Positions 7,047 to 13,634 of a stretch of DNA of 15,769 nucleotides are shown here, one piece after another. A program made the position numbers and the translations under genes. The notes beneath the pieces were generated by a model, which was not told the DNA's origin, did not search any database, and saw nothing but the letters and a program-made list of their open reading frames with translations. The stretch's first letter is position 1. Each line of letters starts with the position of its first letter. This DNA is from Sedimenticola sp. (GTDB taxonomy: Bacteria > Pseudomonadota > Gammaproteobacteria > Chromatiales > Chromatiaceae): assembly GCA_027023915.1 (NCBI GenBank), contig JALVUB010000300.1, forward strand, positions 1 to 15,769. Direction: 5' to 3'.

Positions 7047-8495
7047 ATGCCAAGACGCACCAAGATCGTAGCCACCCTCGGTCCCGCCACCGACGATCCC
7101 AAAATGCTGGACGAGGTGATCGCCGCCGGCGTGGATGTGGTCCGGCTCAACCTCTCCCATGCCAGTCACGAGGAGCACGCAGAGCGGGCCGAGCGCATCC
7201 GCAACCGCTGCCGCGCCTCGGGGCGGCAGGTGGGCGTGCTGGTGGACCTCCAGGGTCCAAAGATCCGCATTGGCGGCTTCGCGGACGGCCCGGTGGTGCT
7301 GCGCGAGGGAGATCACTTTACCCTCGACGCGGCGCTGCCCGAGGACGCCGGCAGCCAGGAGCGGGTGAGCGTCACTTACAAGTCGTTGCCCGAGGAGGTG
7401 TCTCGGGGCGACACCCTGTTGCTCGACGACGGTCAGATCGTCCTCTGGGTGGAGGACGTCATCGACCAGGAGGTGCGCTGCAAGGTTACCGTCGGCGGCA
7501 TCCTGTCCGACAAGAAGGGCCTTAACAAACAGGGGGGTGGGCTTTCCGCGCCGGCGCTTACCGACAAGGACAAGGAAGACATTCAGTTCGCTGCTTCCAT
7601 CGAGGCCGATTATCTGGCGGTCTCTTTCGTGCGCTGCGCCGATGACGTCAACACCGCCCGCAAATTATTGCGCGAGGCTGGTGGGCAGGGGGGTATTGTC
7701 TCCAAGATCGAACGCGCCGAGGCGCTGGAGTGCATCGACGAGATCATCGACGCCTCCGACGCCATCATGATCGCTCGCGGTGATCTTGGGGTGGAGATCG
7801 GCGACGCCGAGCTTCCGGCGGTGCAGAAAGAGCTGATTAAAAAAGCGCGCTCCATGAACTGCGTGGTGATTACCGCCACCCAGATGATGCAGTCGATGAT
7901 CGACAGCCCCATCCCCACCCGCGCCGAGGTCTTCGACGTGGCCAACGCGGTGCTCGACGGCACCGACGCGGTGATGCTCTCGGCGGAGACCGCCGCCGGC
8001 AAATATCCTGGAAAAGCAGTGGAGGCGATGGTGCGGGTCTGTGCCGAGGCGGAAAAACAGGCGGTGACCCGGGTTTCCGACCACCGTCTGCACAGCGTCT
8101 TCGGCCGCATCGACGAAGCCATCGCCATGGCCTCCATGTACACCGCCAACCACCTGGGGGTGAAGGCCATCGCCGCGCTCACCGAGTCGGGCTCCACCAC
8201 CAAGTGGATGTCACGGATTTCCTCTGGCATTCCCATCTATGCGCTCACGCCCCATGTGGCCACGCGGCGAAAGGTGACCCTCTACCGCGGCGTCTATCCG
8301 GTGAGCTTTGATGTCACCGGCGTCAACTCGCAAAAAGCCAATTTCGAGGTGATCGAAGAGCTGCGGCGGCGTGGCGCCGTGCGTGACGGTGATCTGGTCA
8401 TCATCACCAAGGGTGATCTTTCCGGGGTTCAGGGTGGTACCAACGTGATGAAGATCGTCCGCGTGGGTGAGGTTTACGTTCCCGAAGAGACTTGA
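7047..8495 (+). CDS. pyk: Pyruvate kinase, PykA-type
   Basis: This enzyme converts phosphoenolpyruvate and ADP to pyruvate and ATP. The protein is 482 residues and starts RRTKIVATLGPATDD at once, as PykA proteins do. Visible motifs are VRLNLSHAS, DLQGPKIRIG, the catalytic-Lys segment IVSKIERAEAL, MIARGDLGVEIG, and ITATQMMQSMIDSPIPTRAEVFDVANAVLDGTDAVMLSAETA. In DLQGPKIR, Lys (K72) replaces the Glu that marks potassium-dependent pyruvate kinases, and Leu-Gln precede it. By the known rule this should be a potassium-independent enzyme. The ribosome-binding site is weak (GAGAG, 7036-7040), 19 bases after pgk, so translation may depend partly on pgk. Pyruvate kinase between pgk and a Calvin-type aldolase ties carbon-fixation products to pyruvate. 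Confidence 0.96.
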   Translation: MPRRTKIVATLGPATDDPKMLDEVIAAGVDVVRLNLSHASHEEHAERAERIRNRCRASGRQVGVLVDLQGPKIRIGGFADGPVVLREGDHFTLDAALPEDAGSQERVSVTYKSLPEEVSRGDTLLLDDGQIVLWVEDVIDQEVRCKVTVGGILSDKKGLNKQGGGLSAPALTDKDKEDIQFAASIEADYLAVSFVRCADDVNTARKLLREAGGQGGIVSKIERAEALECIDEIIDASDAIMIARGDLGVEIGDAELPAVQKELIKKARSMNCVVITATQMMQSMIDSPIPTRAEVFDVANAVLDGTDAVMLSAETAAGKYPGKAVEAMVRVCAEAEKQAVTRVSDHRLHSVFGRIDEAIAMASMYTANHLGVKAIAALTESGSTTKWMSRISSGIPIYALTPHVATRRKVTLYRGVYPVSFDVTGVNSQKANFEVIEELRRRGAVRDGDLVIITKGDLSGVQGGTNVMKIVRVGEVYVPEET

Positions 8496-8526
8496 TTTCC
8501 AACAGAAACCAACCAAGGAGAGAATC

Positions 8527-9591
8527 ATGGCACTGATTTCCATGCGTCAACTGCTCGATTATGCCGCCGAACACGACTTCGGCATGCCCGCTTTCAATGT
8601 CAACAACATGGAGCAGATCCACGCCATCATGCAGGCCGCCGACGAGTGCGACAGCCCGGTGATCCTGCAAGGTTCAGCCGGCGCCCGCGCCTATGCCGGC
8701 GAGCCTTTCCTGCGCCACCTGGTGCAGGCGGCGGTGGAGATGTATCCCCATATTCCCGTGGTGATGCACCAGGATCACGGCTCCGAGCCGGCGGTCTGCC
8801 TGCGTTCCATCCAGTCCGGCTTCACCTCGGTGATGATGGATGGCTCGCTGATGTCCGACATGAAGACCCCGTCCACCTATGAATACAACGTGGAAGTGAC
8901 CCGCAAGGTGGTGGAGATGGCCCACGCCGGCGGTGTTTCCGTGGAAGGTGAGCTGGGCTGCCTGGGTTCCCTGGAGACCGGCGAAATGGGCGAGGAGGAC
9001 GGTCATGGCGCCGAGGGCAAGCTGGACATGGATCAGCTCCTCACCGATCCCGACCAGGCCGCCGACTTTGTCAAGCAGACCGGCGTGGACGCCCTGGCCA
9101 TCGCCATCGGCACCTCCCACGGCGCCTACAAATTCACCAAGCCGCCCACGGGCGAGGTGCTGCGCATCGACCGCATCAAGGAGATCCACGAGCGCATCCC
9201 CAACACCCACCTGGTGATGCACGGCTCCTCTTCGGTGCCCCAGGAGTGGCTCAAGATCATCAACGAGTACGGCGGCGACATGGGCGAGACCTACGGCGTG
9301 CCCGTGGAAGAGATCGTGGAGGGCATCAAGCATGGCGTCCGCAAGGTGAACATCGACACCGACCTGCGCATGGCCTCCACCGGCGCCATCCGTCGGCATC
9401 TGCACGACAACCCCAGCAACTTCGACCCGCGCAAATTCCTCAAGGCCGCCACCGAAGGCATGAAGGAGATCTGCAAGGCCCGCTACGAGGCTTTCGGCAG
9501 CGCCGGTCACGCCTCCAAGATCAAGCCCATCTCGTTGGAGGTGATGTTCCAGCGTTACGCCAACGGCGAGCTGGATCAGAAAATCAACTGA
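8527..9591 (+). CDS. fba: Fructose-bisphosphate aldolase, class II (Calvin-cycle subtype)
   Basis: This zinc enzyme joins dihydroxyacetone phosphate and glyceraldehyde 3-phosphate to fructose 1,6-bisphosphate. It can also make sedoheptulose bisphosphate in the Calvin cycle. The protein is 354 residues, as in CbbA-type aldolases. PVVMHQDHG carries the catalytic Asp (D83) and zinc ligand H84. VEGELGCLGSLETGE, AIGTSHGAYKF, HGSSSVPQEW and RKVNIDTDLRMA supply the remaining metal and phosphate sites. The frame is open upstream to 8467, overlapping pyk, but ATG 8527 has AAGGAG at 8515-8520 and matches the family N-terminus MALISMRQLLDYAAE. It is the last gene of the pgk-pyk-fba unit and is followed by a strong terminator. 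It could also be named cbbA. Confidence 0.96.
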   Translation: MALISMRQLLDYAAEHDFGMPAFNVNNMEQIHAIMQAADECDSPVILQGSAGARAYAGEPFLRHLVQAAVEMYPHIPVVMHQDHGSEPAVCLRSIQSGFTSVMMDGSLMSDMKTPSTYEYNVEVTRKVVEMAHAGGVSVEGELGCLGSLETGEMGEEDGHGAEGKLDMDQLLTDPDQAADFVKQTGVDALAIAIGTSHGAYKFTKPPTGEVLRIDRIKEIHERIPNTHLVMHGSSSVPQEWLKIINEYGGDMGETYGVPVEEIVEGIKHGVRKVNIDTDLRMASTGAIRRHLHDNPSNFDPRKFLKAATEGMKEICKARYEAFGSAGHASKIKPISLEVMFQRYANGELDQKIN

Positions 9592-9611
9592 TCCTGCTGG
9601 CAGCTTGCGGG

Positions 9612-9635
9612 AAAGGGCGCTTCGGCGCCCTTTTT
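9612..9635 (+). terminator. Rho-independent terminator after fba
   Basis: AAAGGGCGC (9612-9620) pairs with GCGCCCTTT (9625-9633) around a TTCG tetraloop and runs into TTTTT. It closes the pgk-pyk-fba transcript 20 bases after the fba stop. Confidence 0.92.
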
Positions 9636-9654
9636 CAATGGTGACACGGAGGAC

Positions 9655-9730
9655 GGAGGAGCGGCGTCCCCGCCGCGAACCTGAGACGACGTGGCGCGCT
9701 CTGGTCGTTCGGCGCGGGGACGCGCCTCCT
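9655..9730. repeat. Inverted pair of REP-like hairpins (REPIN/BIME-like)
   Basis: Two related short palindromes face each other. The left one is GGAGGA with the hairpin GCGGCG-TCCC-CGCCGC (9661-9676) then GAA. The right one is TTC with GGCGCG-GGGA-CGCGCC (9711-9726) then TCCT. The reverse complement of the right copy, AGGAGGCGCGTCCCCGCGCC, is close to the left copy. About 34 bp separate the two hairpins. This arrangement between convergent genes is what REP doublets look like. The transposase (RAYT) that would mobilise them is not in the window. Confidence 0.65.
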
Positions 9731-9804
9731 ACGGGAATGTTGTTTCATGCGAGCATGGTTTCGTCCCTTTTGCTCTTTGGTCTCCGTGCCCTGAAAAAAG
9801 TGGT

Positions 9805-10332
9805 TCAGGCGGCCAGCGGTTCGCCTTCCACCAGTTCCCGCAGCTTGCGGCGGGCGCGGAACAGGCGGGTGCCGGCGCCGGCCACGGAGATGCCGAGCTT
9901 GAGGGCGATCTCCTTCTGTGAGTAGCCGTGGAGCACCTGCATCAGCAAGGGCTCGCGGTAGGCTTCATCCAGTTGATTGAGAGCGTTGCGGAGGACGAAG
10001 GCTTCGGTGGAGGTATCGTAGTCGGTGTGGGGATCGCCCAGGGCTTCCGTGGGCATGGCGCTGTAGCGGGGCTGTAAGCGTTCGAAGCGGCGGGCGTTTT
10101 CGCGCCGCAGAATGGTAATGAGCCAGCCGCGCGCTGCTTCAGGCTTGTGAAGCTTCTCCATCGACTTCCAGGCGCGCAACAGGGTCTCCTGCACCAGGTC
10201 GTCGGCGGTGGTGGGGTCCTTCACCAGCCAGAGGGCGTAGCGATAAAGATCCTCCCGGTAACGGCCGATCGTCTCCATGAAACGGCTTTGGCGGTTGTTG
10301 TTGGCGGTTTTTTTCTGGATGGTTGCAAGCAT
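9805..10332 (-). CDS. ECF-family RNA polymerase sigma factor
   Basis: The 175-residue protein has the two ECF domains. Region 2 lies at about 20-88 (RYREDLYRYALWLVKDPTTADDLVQETLLRAWKS, then LITILRRENARRFERL). Region 4 lies at about 112-168 (LNQLDEAYREPLLMQVLHGYSQKEIALKLGISVAGAGTRLFRARRKLREL). The turn before the recognition helix reads SVAGAGTR, where many ECF factors have S-x-G-T-V-K-S-R. The start is supported by AGGAG 9 bases upstream. No anti-sigma gene follows: downstream are only REP-like repeats and the convergent fba. Control seems to be transcriptional, from a sigma-54 promoter directly below the NtrC-type activator gene. The target genes are unknown. Confidence 0.9.
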   Translation of the reverse strand: MLATIQKKTANNNRQSRFMETIGRYREDLYRYALWLVKDPTTADDLVQETLLRAWKSMEKLHKPEAARGWLITILRRENARRFERLQPRYSAMPTEALGDPHTDYDTSTEAFVLRNALNQLDEAYREPLLMQVLHGYSQKEIALKLGISVAGAGTRLFRARRKLRELVEGEPLAA

Positions 10333-10370
10333 CTGCGATCTCTCCTGACTTGTTGTTTGTCAGTGGATAC

Positions 10371-10386
10371 GCAGATTGCGTGCCAA
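10371..10386 (-). promoter_or_regulatory. Sigma-54 promoter of the ECF sigma factor gene
   Basis: On the minus strand TTGGCACGCAATCTGC fits the -24/-12 consensus TGGCACG-N4-TTGC. The invariant GG (10384-10383) and GC (10372-10371) are exactly 10 bp apart. Transcription would start near 10359, about 27 bases before the ECF start codon. It lies 98-113 bp downstream of the stop codon of the sigma-54 activator gene. Confidence 0.85.
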
Positions 10387-10458
10387 ATTGTAAGCAACTG
10401 ATATTTAGTTAAATTTTTTGGATTGGGTAAGCCTTTTGGCGATCCGGCGAAATGATTT

Positions 10459-10489
10459 GTAACGCTTCGTAAGTAACGTATCGTTACTT
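10459..10489. promoter_or_regulatory. Putative enhancer (UAS) for the NtrC-type activator
   Basis: A perfect dyad AAGTAACG-TAT-CGTTACTT occupies 10471-10489. Beside it, 10459-10473 reads GTAACG-CTT-CGTAAG, a degenerate copy with the same 3-bp spacer. The centre of the perfect dyad is about 120 bp upstream of the predicted sigma-54 start site, a normal distance for an enhancer. It overlaps the last codons of the activator gene. That the neighbouring activator binds here is inference. Confidence 0.65.
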
Positions 10490-11833
10490 TTCCCGGCTGC
10501 TCCCGGGCAGTTTCAGGCCGTACTTTTTGATCTTGCGATCCAGCGCCGGCCTTGAGATGCCAAGGATGCGGCAACTGTTGGCCTTATGGCCGCCGGTATG
10601 GTTCAGCACTTTCTGGATATGGCGGGCCTCCAACTCGGCCAGGGAGAGGAGGGTGTCTTCCTCTGGTGTGGTTCTTGTTTCCGCTTCACCTCTGAACTGA
10701 ACCATGTCGGCGGTGATGGCGCCGTCCCTTGCTTGCACCAGCGCCTGGGTTAGAACGTTTTCCAGCTCGCGGACATTTCCGGGCCAGTGGTGGGCAAGCA
10801 GCTTGCGCTCGGCCTCGGGGGTGAGAGGCGGCGCGGGCCGTTCCATCTGCCGCGCGGCCCTGTCCAGCAACGCCCGCGCCAGCAAGGGGATGTCTTCAGG
10901 GCGTTCCCTCAACGGCGGCAGATGGATGGTGATGACTTCCAGCCGATAGGCCAGGTCTTCGCGAAACCGGCCTTCACGGGCCATTTCAAACAGATCCCGA
11001 TGGGTGGCGGCGATGATGCGGCAGTTCACCGTGACGGGATGGGTGCCGCCCACCGGCTCCACCACCTGCTCTTGCAGGGCCCGCAGCAGCTTGGCTTGCA
11101 GGGGCAGGGCCAGCTCACCGATCTCGTCGAGAAACAGCGTGCCGTCTTGCGCTTGTTGAAAGCGGCCCGGCTTGCGACCCACCGCCCCGGTGAAGGCGCC
11201 TTTCTCGTGTCCGAAAAGCTCGCTTTCAAGAAGTGTGTCCACAATGGCGGCGCAGTTCAGGGCGACGAAGGGGCCACTGCGTCCGCTGTACTGATGCACC
11301 AGCCTGGCCACCACCTCCTTGCCGGTGCCCGATTCACCGGTGATGAGGACGGTGGCGTTGCTCTGCGCCGACAGCGCGATCTGCTTGCTGACCTCGAGCA
11401 TGGCGTCGCTGCGCCCGATCAGTTCCCGAGCCTGGGTGGGGCGGTCATCCGGTGGCGGGGCGTGGGAAGCGCGGCTGGCAAGGGCCTTGTCAACCGCCTG
11501 CTGCAACAGGTCGGTTTTCACCGGCTTGTGTATGAAGTCGCAGGCACCCGCCTGGATGGCCTGGATGGCCAGTTCCAGGTCGTGCACGCCGGTCATCATG
11601 ATGATGCAGCTGTCAGGTGACAGCTCCAACATCCGCGGAATCAACTCGCTGCCCAGGCCGTCGGGCAGTTGCTGATCCAGGAGCACCAGCTTGGGTTGCA
11701 GGGTTTCCGTCTTGGTCAGGGCTTCGGCGCAGCTGGTGGCGCCATGGGGCTCGAACCCCTGCTCCTCGAAATGGAGAGCCAGCATCTGGTTGAGCGCGGC
11801 GTCGTCCTCGACGATGAGGAGCCTGCCCTTCAT
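10484..11833 (-). CDS. NtrC-type sigma-54-dependent response regulator
   Basis: The 449-residue protein has three domains. The receiver (about 3-115) has the acidic pair D10/D11, phosphoacceptor D53 in LVLLDQQLPDG, T81 and K103. The AAA+ domain (about 137-370) has Walker A GESGTGKE (165-172), an intact GAFTGA loop (211-216) that contacts sigma-54, Walker B TLFLDEIGE (231-239), and the R-finger and sensor regions around FREDLAYRLEV. A Fis-type helix-turn-helix lies at the C-terminus (SCRILGISRPALDRKIKKYGL). All key residues are present, so it should be activated by phosphorylation and drive sigma-54 promoters. No histidine kinase gene is adjacent, so the partner is unknown. Its ATG overlaps the DUF423 stop (ATGA). 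The strong sigma-54 promoter just downstream points to the ECF gene as target. Confidence 0.94.
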   Translation of the reverse strand: MKGRLLIVEDDAALNQMLALHFEEQGFEPHGATSCAEALTKTETLQPKLVLLDQQLPDGLGSELIPRMLELSPDSCIIMMTGVHDLELAIQAIQAGACDFIHKPVKTDLLQQAVDKALASRASHAPPPDDRPTQARELIGRSDAMLEVSKQIALSAQSNATVLITGESGTGKEVVARLVHQYSGRSGPFVALNCAAIVDTLLESELFGHEKGAFTGAVGRKPGRFQQAQDGTLFLDEIGELALPLQAKLLRALQEQVVEPVGGTHPVTVNCRIIAATHRDLFEMAREGRFREDLAYRLEVITIHLPPLRERPEDIPLLARALLDRAARQMERPAPPLTPEAERKLLAHHWPGNVRELENVLTQALVQARDGAITADMVQFRGEAETRTTPEEDTLLSLAELEARHIQKVLNHTGGHKANSCRILGISRPALDRKIKKYGLKLPGSSREK

Positions 11834-12207
11834 TGGTCATCCATCCTCCAGGCACCCATGGTCAGGAGAATCCAGCCCAGCAGAAAGGCGGTGCCACCGA
11901 ATGGGGTGATCCGGCCAAACAGATGATTGCCACTGAGCGCCAGCAGATAGAGGCTGCCGCAAAAGAGCACGATGCCGATAACGAAAAAGACAGCGGCCCA
12001 GCGTAGCGGGATGCTGCCATGGCGCTGCTGGATCAGGCCCGTGGCCAGCAGGGCCAGGGCGTGCAACCCCTGGTAGCGAACTGCCTTTTCCCACCAGACG
12101 GCTTGCATGGCGGTCGCCTGGTGCAAGGCGTGAGCGCCCACGGCACCCAGCAACACGGTCAGCAGCCCGGCCAGGGCACCCGCCACCAGCGCGGCGCGGG
12201 CGTTCAT
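11830..12207 (-). CDS. DUF423 family small membrane protein
   Basis: The 125-residue protein is hydrophobic, with about four membrane segments: ALVAGALAGLLTVLLGAVGAHAL near the N-terminus, ALALLATGLI, WAAVFFVIGIVLFCGSLYLLAL, and TAFLLGWILLTMGAW. The motif GAVGAHAL and the later FGRITPFGGTAFLLGW are typical of the DUF423 (YgdD/YwdK) family of inner-membrane proteins, whose biochemical role is not established. Its start codon overlaps the stop of the thioredoxin-fold/HEAT gene, and its stop overlaps the start of the sigma-54 activator. Both are ATGA overlaps, so the three proteins are probably made by coupled translation. Membrane location next to a response regulator hints at a sensing or accessory role, but that is inference. 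Confidence 0.85.
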   Translation of the reverse strand: MNARAALVAGALAGLLTVLLGAVGAHALHQATAMQAVWWEKAVRYQGLHALALLATGLIQQRHGSIPLRWAAVFFVIGIVLFCGSLYLLALSGNHLFGRITPFGGTAFLLGWILLTMGAWRMDDQ

Positions 12208-12839
12208 GAGCGCAATGCCTCCAGGGATTCAGCGGCGATCTCCCGTACATCCGGGTTTTCATCCTCCGTCAGCGTTTCCAGTATCGGTATCGCCCCAGGA
12301 TCGCCCGCCAGCCCCAGGTAGTGGGCGGCATCCGCGCGCAGATCGGCGCGGGGCGACCGGGCCAGTTTTTCCAGCTCGGGAACCAAAGAGCGCAGGGTGT
12401 CGCTGCCGGCCAGGGCATCGAAAATGGCGCCGACGCCGAATTTGACGCCCAGGGACTGCTCCTCTTCCCGCATCAGATCCAGCAGGGCGGAAGCTGTCTC
12501 GGGATGCTTTTCAAGATAGGTTACCGCCTCGTCGAGCTGCTGCTGTTCCAGCAGCTCCCGGATATAATCGGCGCCCGCGCCCCCGGCGGACTTTTTGGCC
12601 CAATCGCGCAGCTCGCCCAGGGTGTACTCGCCGGCCAGTTCAAACGGGCCCAGGCGGGTCCAGGGCACGCTGCGTACCCCCGCCTGTTGGGCCGCTTCGG
12701 GGTGAACCGCGATGTTGACCACCTCCAGGCGACCGATCTCTCCTTTTTTCACCATTTCGGAGAGGTTGTTGAGCGCCGCCTGGCAGTGGGGGCAGCCAGG
12801 GGCGATGAGCAGCAGCGCGTCGGGTACATTGGCGTTCAT
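12204..12839 (-). CDS. Thioredoxin-fold protein with C-terminal HEAT repeats
   Basis: From the ATG at 12839 the protein has 211 residues. The first 80 or so (DALLLIAPGCPHCQAALNNL ... VVNIAVHPEAAQQAGVRSVPWTRLGPFELAGEY) form a glutaredoxin/thioredoxin-like domain with a C16-P-H-C19 active site and the SVPW cis-proline loop. The C-terminal part (about 135-211) is alpha-helical, ending in HEAT-like units: LRADAAHYLGLAGDPGAIPILETL and DVREIAAESLEAL. No signal peptide is seen, so it is likely cytoplasmic, with a redox head and a protein-binding tail. The frame is open upstream to 13037, but that part is low-complexity and unlike a protein. Neither start has a clear Shine-Dalgarno. It is the first gene of an operon with DUF423 and the sigma-54 activator, divergent from aprBA. 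Confidence 0.8.
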   Translation of the reverse strand: MNANVPDALLLIAPGCPHCQAALNNLSEMVKKGEIGRLEVVNIAVHPEAAQQAGVRSVPWTRLGPFELAGEYTLGELRDWAKKSAGGAGADYIRELLEQQQLDEAVTYLEKHPETASALLDLMREEEQSLGVKFGVGAIFDALAGSDTLRSLVPELEKLARSPRADLRADAAHYLGLAGDPGAIPILETLTEDENPDVREIAAESLEALRS

Positions 12840-13133
12840 GGGGGCGATTCTGGCACCAGACCCGCCGATTTCCAAGGGAGGTGCCATTGGTTGGGACGGG
12901 AATAAAGCCTCTTTATGGATGCTACCGGTAAAATTGTTTGGCGTTTTTGACGGCAAAAAACTATTTTTACTCACCCCTTTTGCCTTGGGGCTTTTTCTGC
13001 GCGCGGGCTTTCCGCCGGCGCCCGGATCCGGAGGCAAACGACGAGATTCTGGAAGGGCCTTCAGGACCTTCCGAATTTAAAGCGCCGCTTCGGCGGCCAA
13101 CATCCACTGCAGTGTCAACCTTAGGAGAAATCG
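12840..13133. promoter_or_regulatory. Divergent region between the regulatory operon and aprBA
   Basis: This 294-bp region has no supported gene. A weak plus-strand sigma-70 candidate is TTGGCG (12938-12943), 18 bp, TATTTT (12962-12967), in an AT-rich patch. A small dyad ATAAAG-CCT-CTTTAT sits at 12902-12916. The likely aprB leader holds two hairpins: GGAAGG with CCTTCC (13051-13072) and GCCGC-TTCG-GCGGC (13084-13097). AGGAG at 13123-13127 is the aprB ribosome-binding site. No sigma-54 site was found here. Confidence 0.35.
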
Positions 13134-13601
13134 ATGCCTACATTCGTACGTACCGATAAGTGCGATGGCTGCAAGGGTCAGGACAAGACCGCTTGCATGT
13201 ACATCTGCCCCCACGACCTGATGAAGCTGGACATGGACGGCTCTCTCACCGGCCACGCCATGAAGTCCTTCAACCAGGAGCCGGATCAGTGCTGGGAGTG
13301 CTACTCCTGCGTCAAGATCTGCCCGCAGAACGCTATTGAGGCACGTCCCTATGCAGACATCGTGCCCCTGGGCGCCTCCGTGCAGCCCCTGCGTGGTACC
13401 GACTCCATCATGTGGACCATCAAGTTCCGCAACGGCACCATGAAGCGCTTCAAGTTCCCCATCCGCACCACCCCCGAGGGTTCCATCGACCCCTACGGCG
13501 GCAAGCCCGAGGCCGATATCAACAACATCGACAAGCCCGGCTTCTTCGTGCAGGTCAACGGTTTCCGCGCCGGCGACCCCAGCGAGCTGATCTGCAAGTA
13601 A
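13134..13601 (+). CDS. aprB: Adenylylsulfate (APS) reductase, beta subunit
   Basis: This is the electron-transfer subunit of cytoplasmic APS reductase. In a sulfur oxidiser the enzyme runs from sulfite plus AMP to APS. The protein is 155 residues, the normal AprB length. Two [4Fe-4S] clusters are bound by C10-DG-C13 ... C21 ... C25-P and by C53-WE-C56-YS-C59 ... C63-P. The longer spacing in the first set (KGQDKTACMYICP) is typical of AprB. The C-terminal half (SIMWTIKFRNGTMKRFKFPIRTTPEGSIDPYGG) is the segment that wraps around AprA. AGGAG lies 6 bases before ATG. aprA follows after 33 bases, so the two form one operon. No signal peptide is present. Confidence 0.97.
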   Translation: MPTFVRTDKCDGCKGQDKTACMYICPHDLMKLDMDGSLTGHAMKSFNQEPDQCWECYSCVKICPQNAIEARPYADIVPLGASVQPLRGTDSIMWTIKFRNGTMKRFKFPIRTTPEGSIDPYGGKPEADINNIDKPGFFVQVNGFRAGDPSELICK

Positions 13602-13634
13602 TCTTTTGGTTAAAAACTTCTAGAGGTAACAGAA

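Noticed and set aside
5585..7150. Minus-strand open frame of 521 codons opposite pgk
   Set aside because: Covers the hairpin spacer, all of pgk and the start of pyk in antisense. No motif, and it is explained by codon bias of the real genes.
10345..10363. CTGAC/GTCAG hairpin masking the ECF ribosome-binding site
   Set aside because: The predicted sigma-54 start at about 10359 leaves most of the left arm outside the transcript, so the stem would not form in the mRNA.
12840..13037. N-terminal extension of the thioredoxin/HEAT protein to 13037
   Set aside because: The extra 66 residues are basic and proline-rich and run through the divergent promoter region. The thioredoxin strand begins right after the ATG at 12839. 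Confidence is limited because neither start has a good Shine-Dalgarno.
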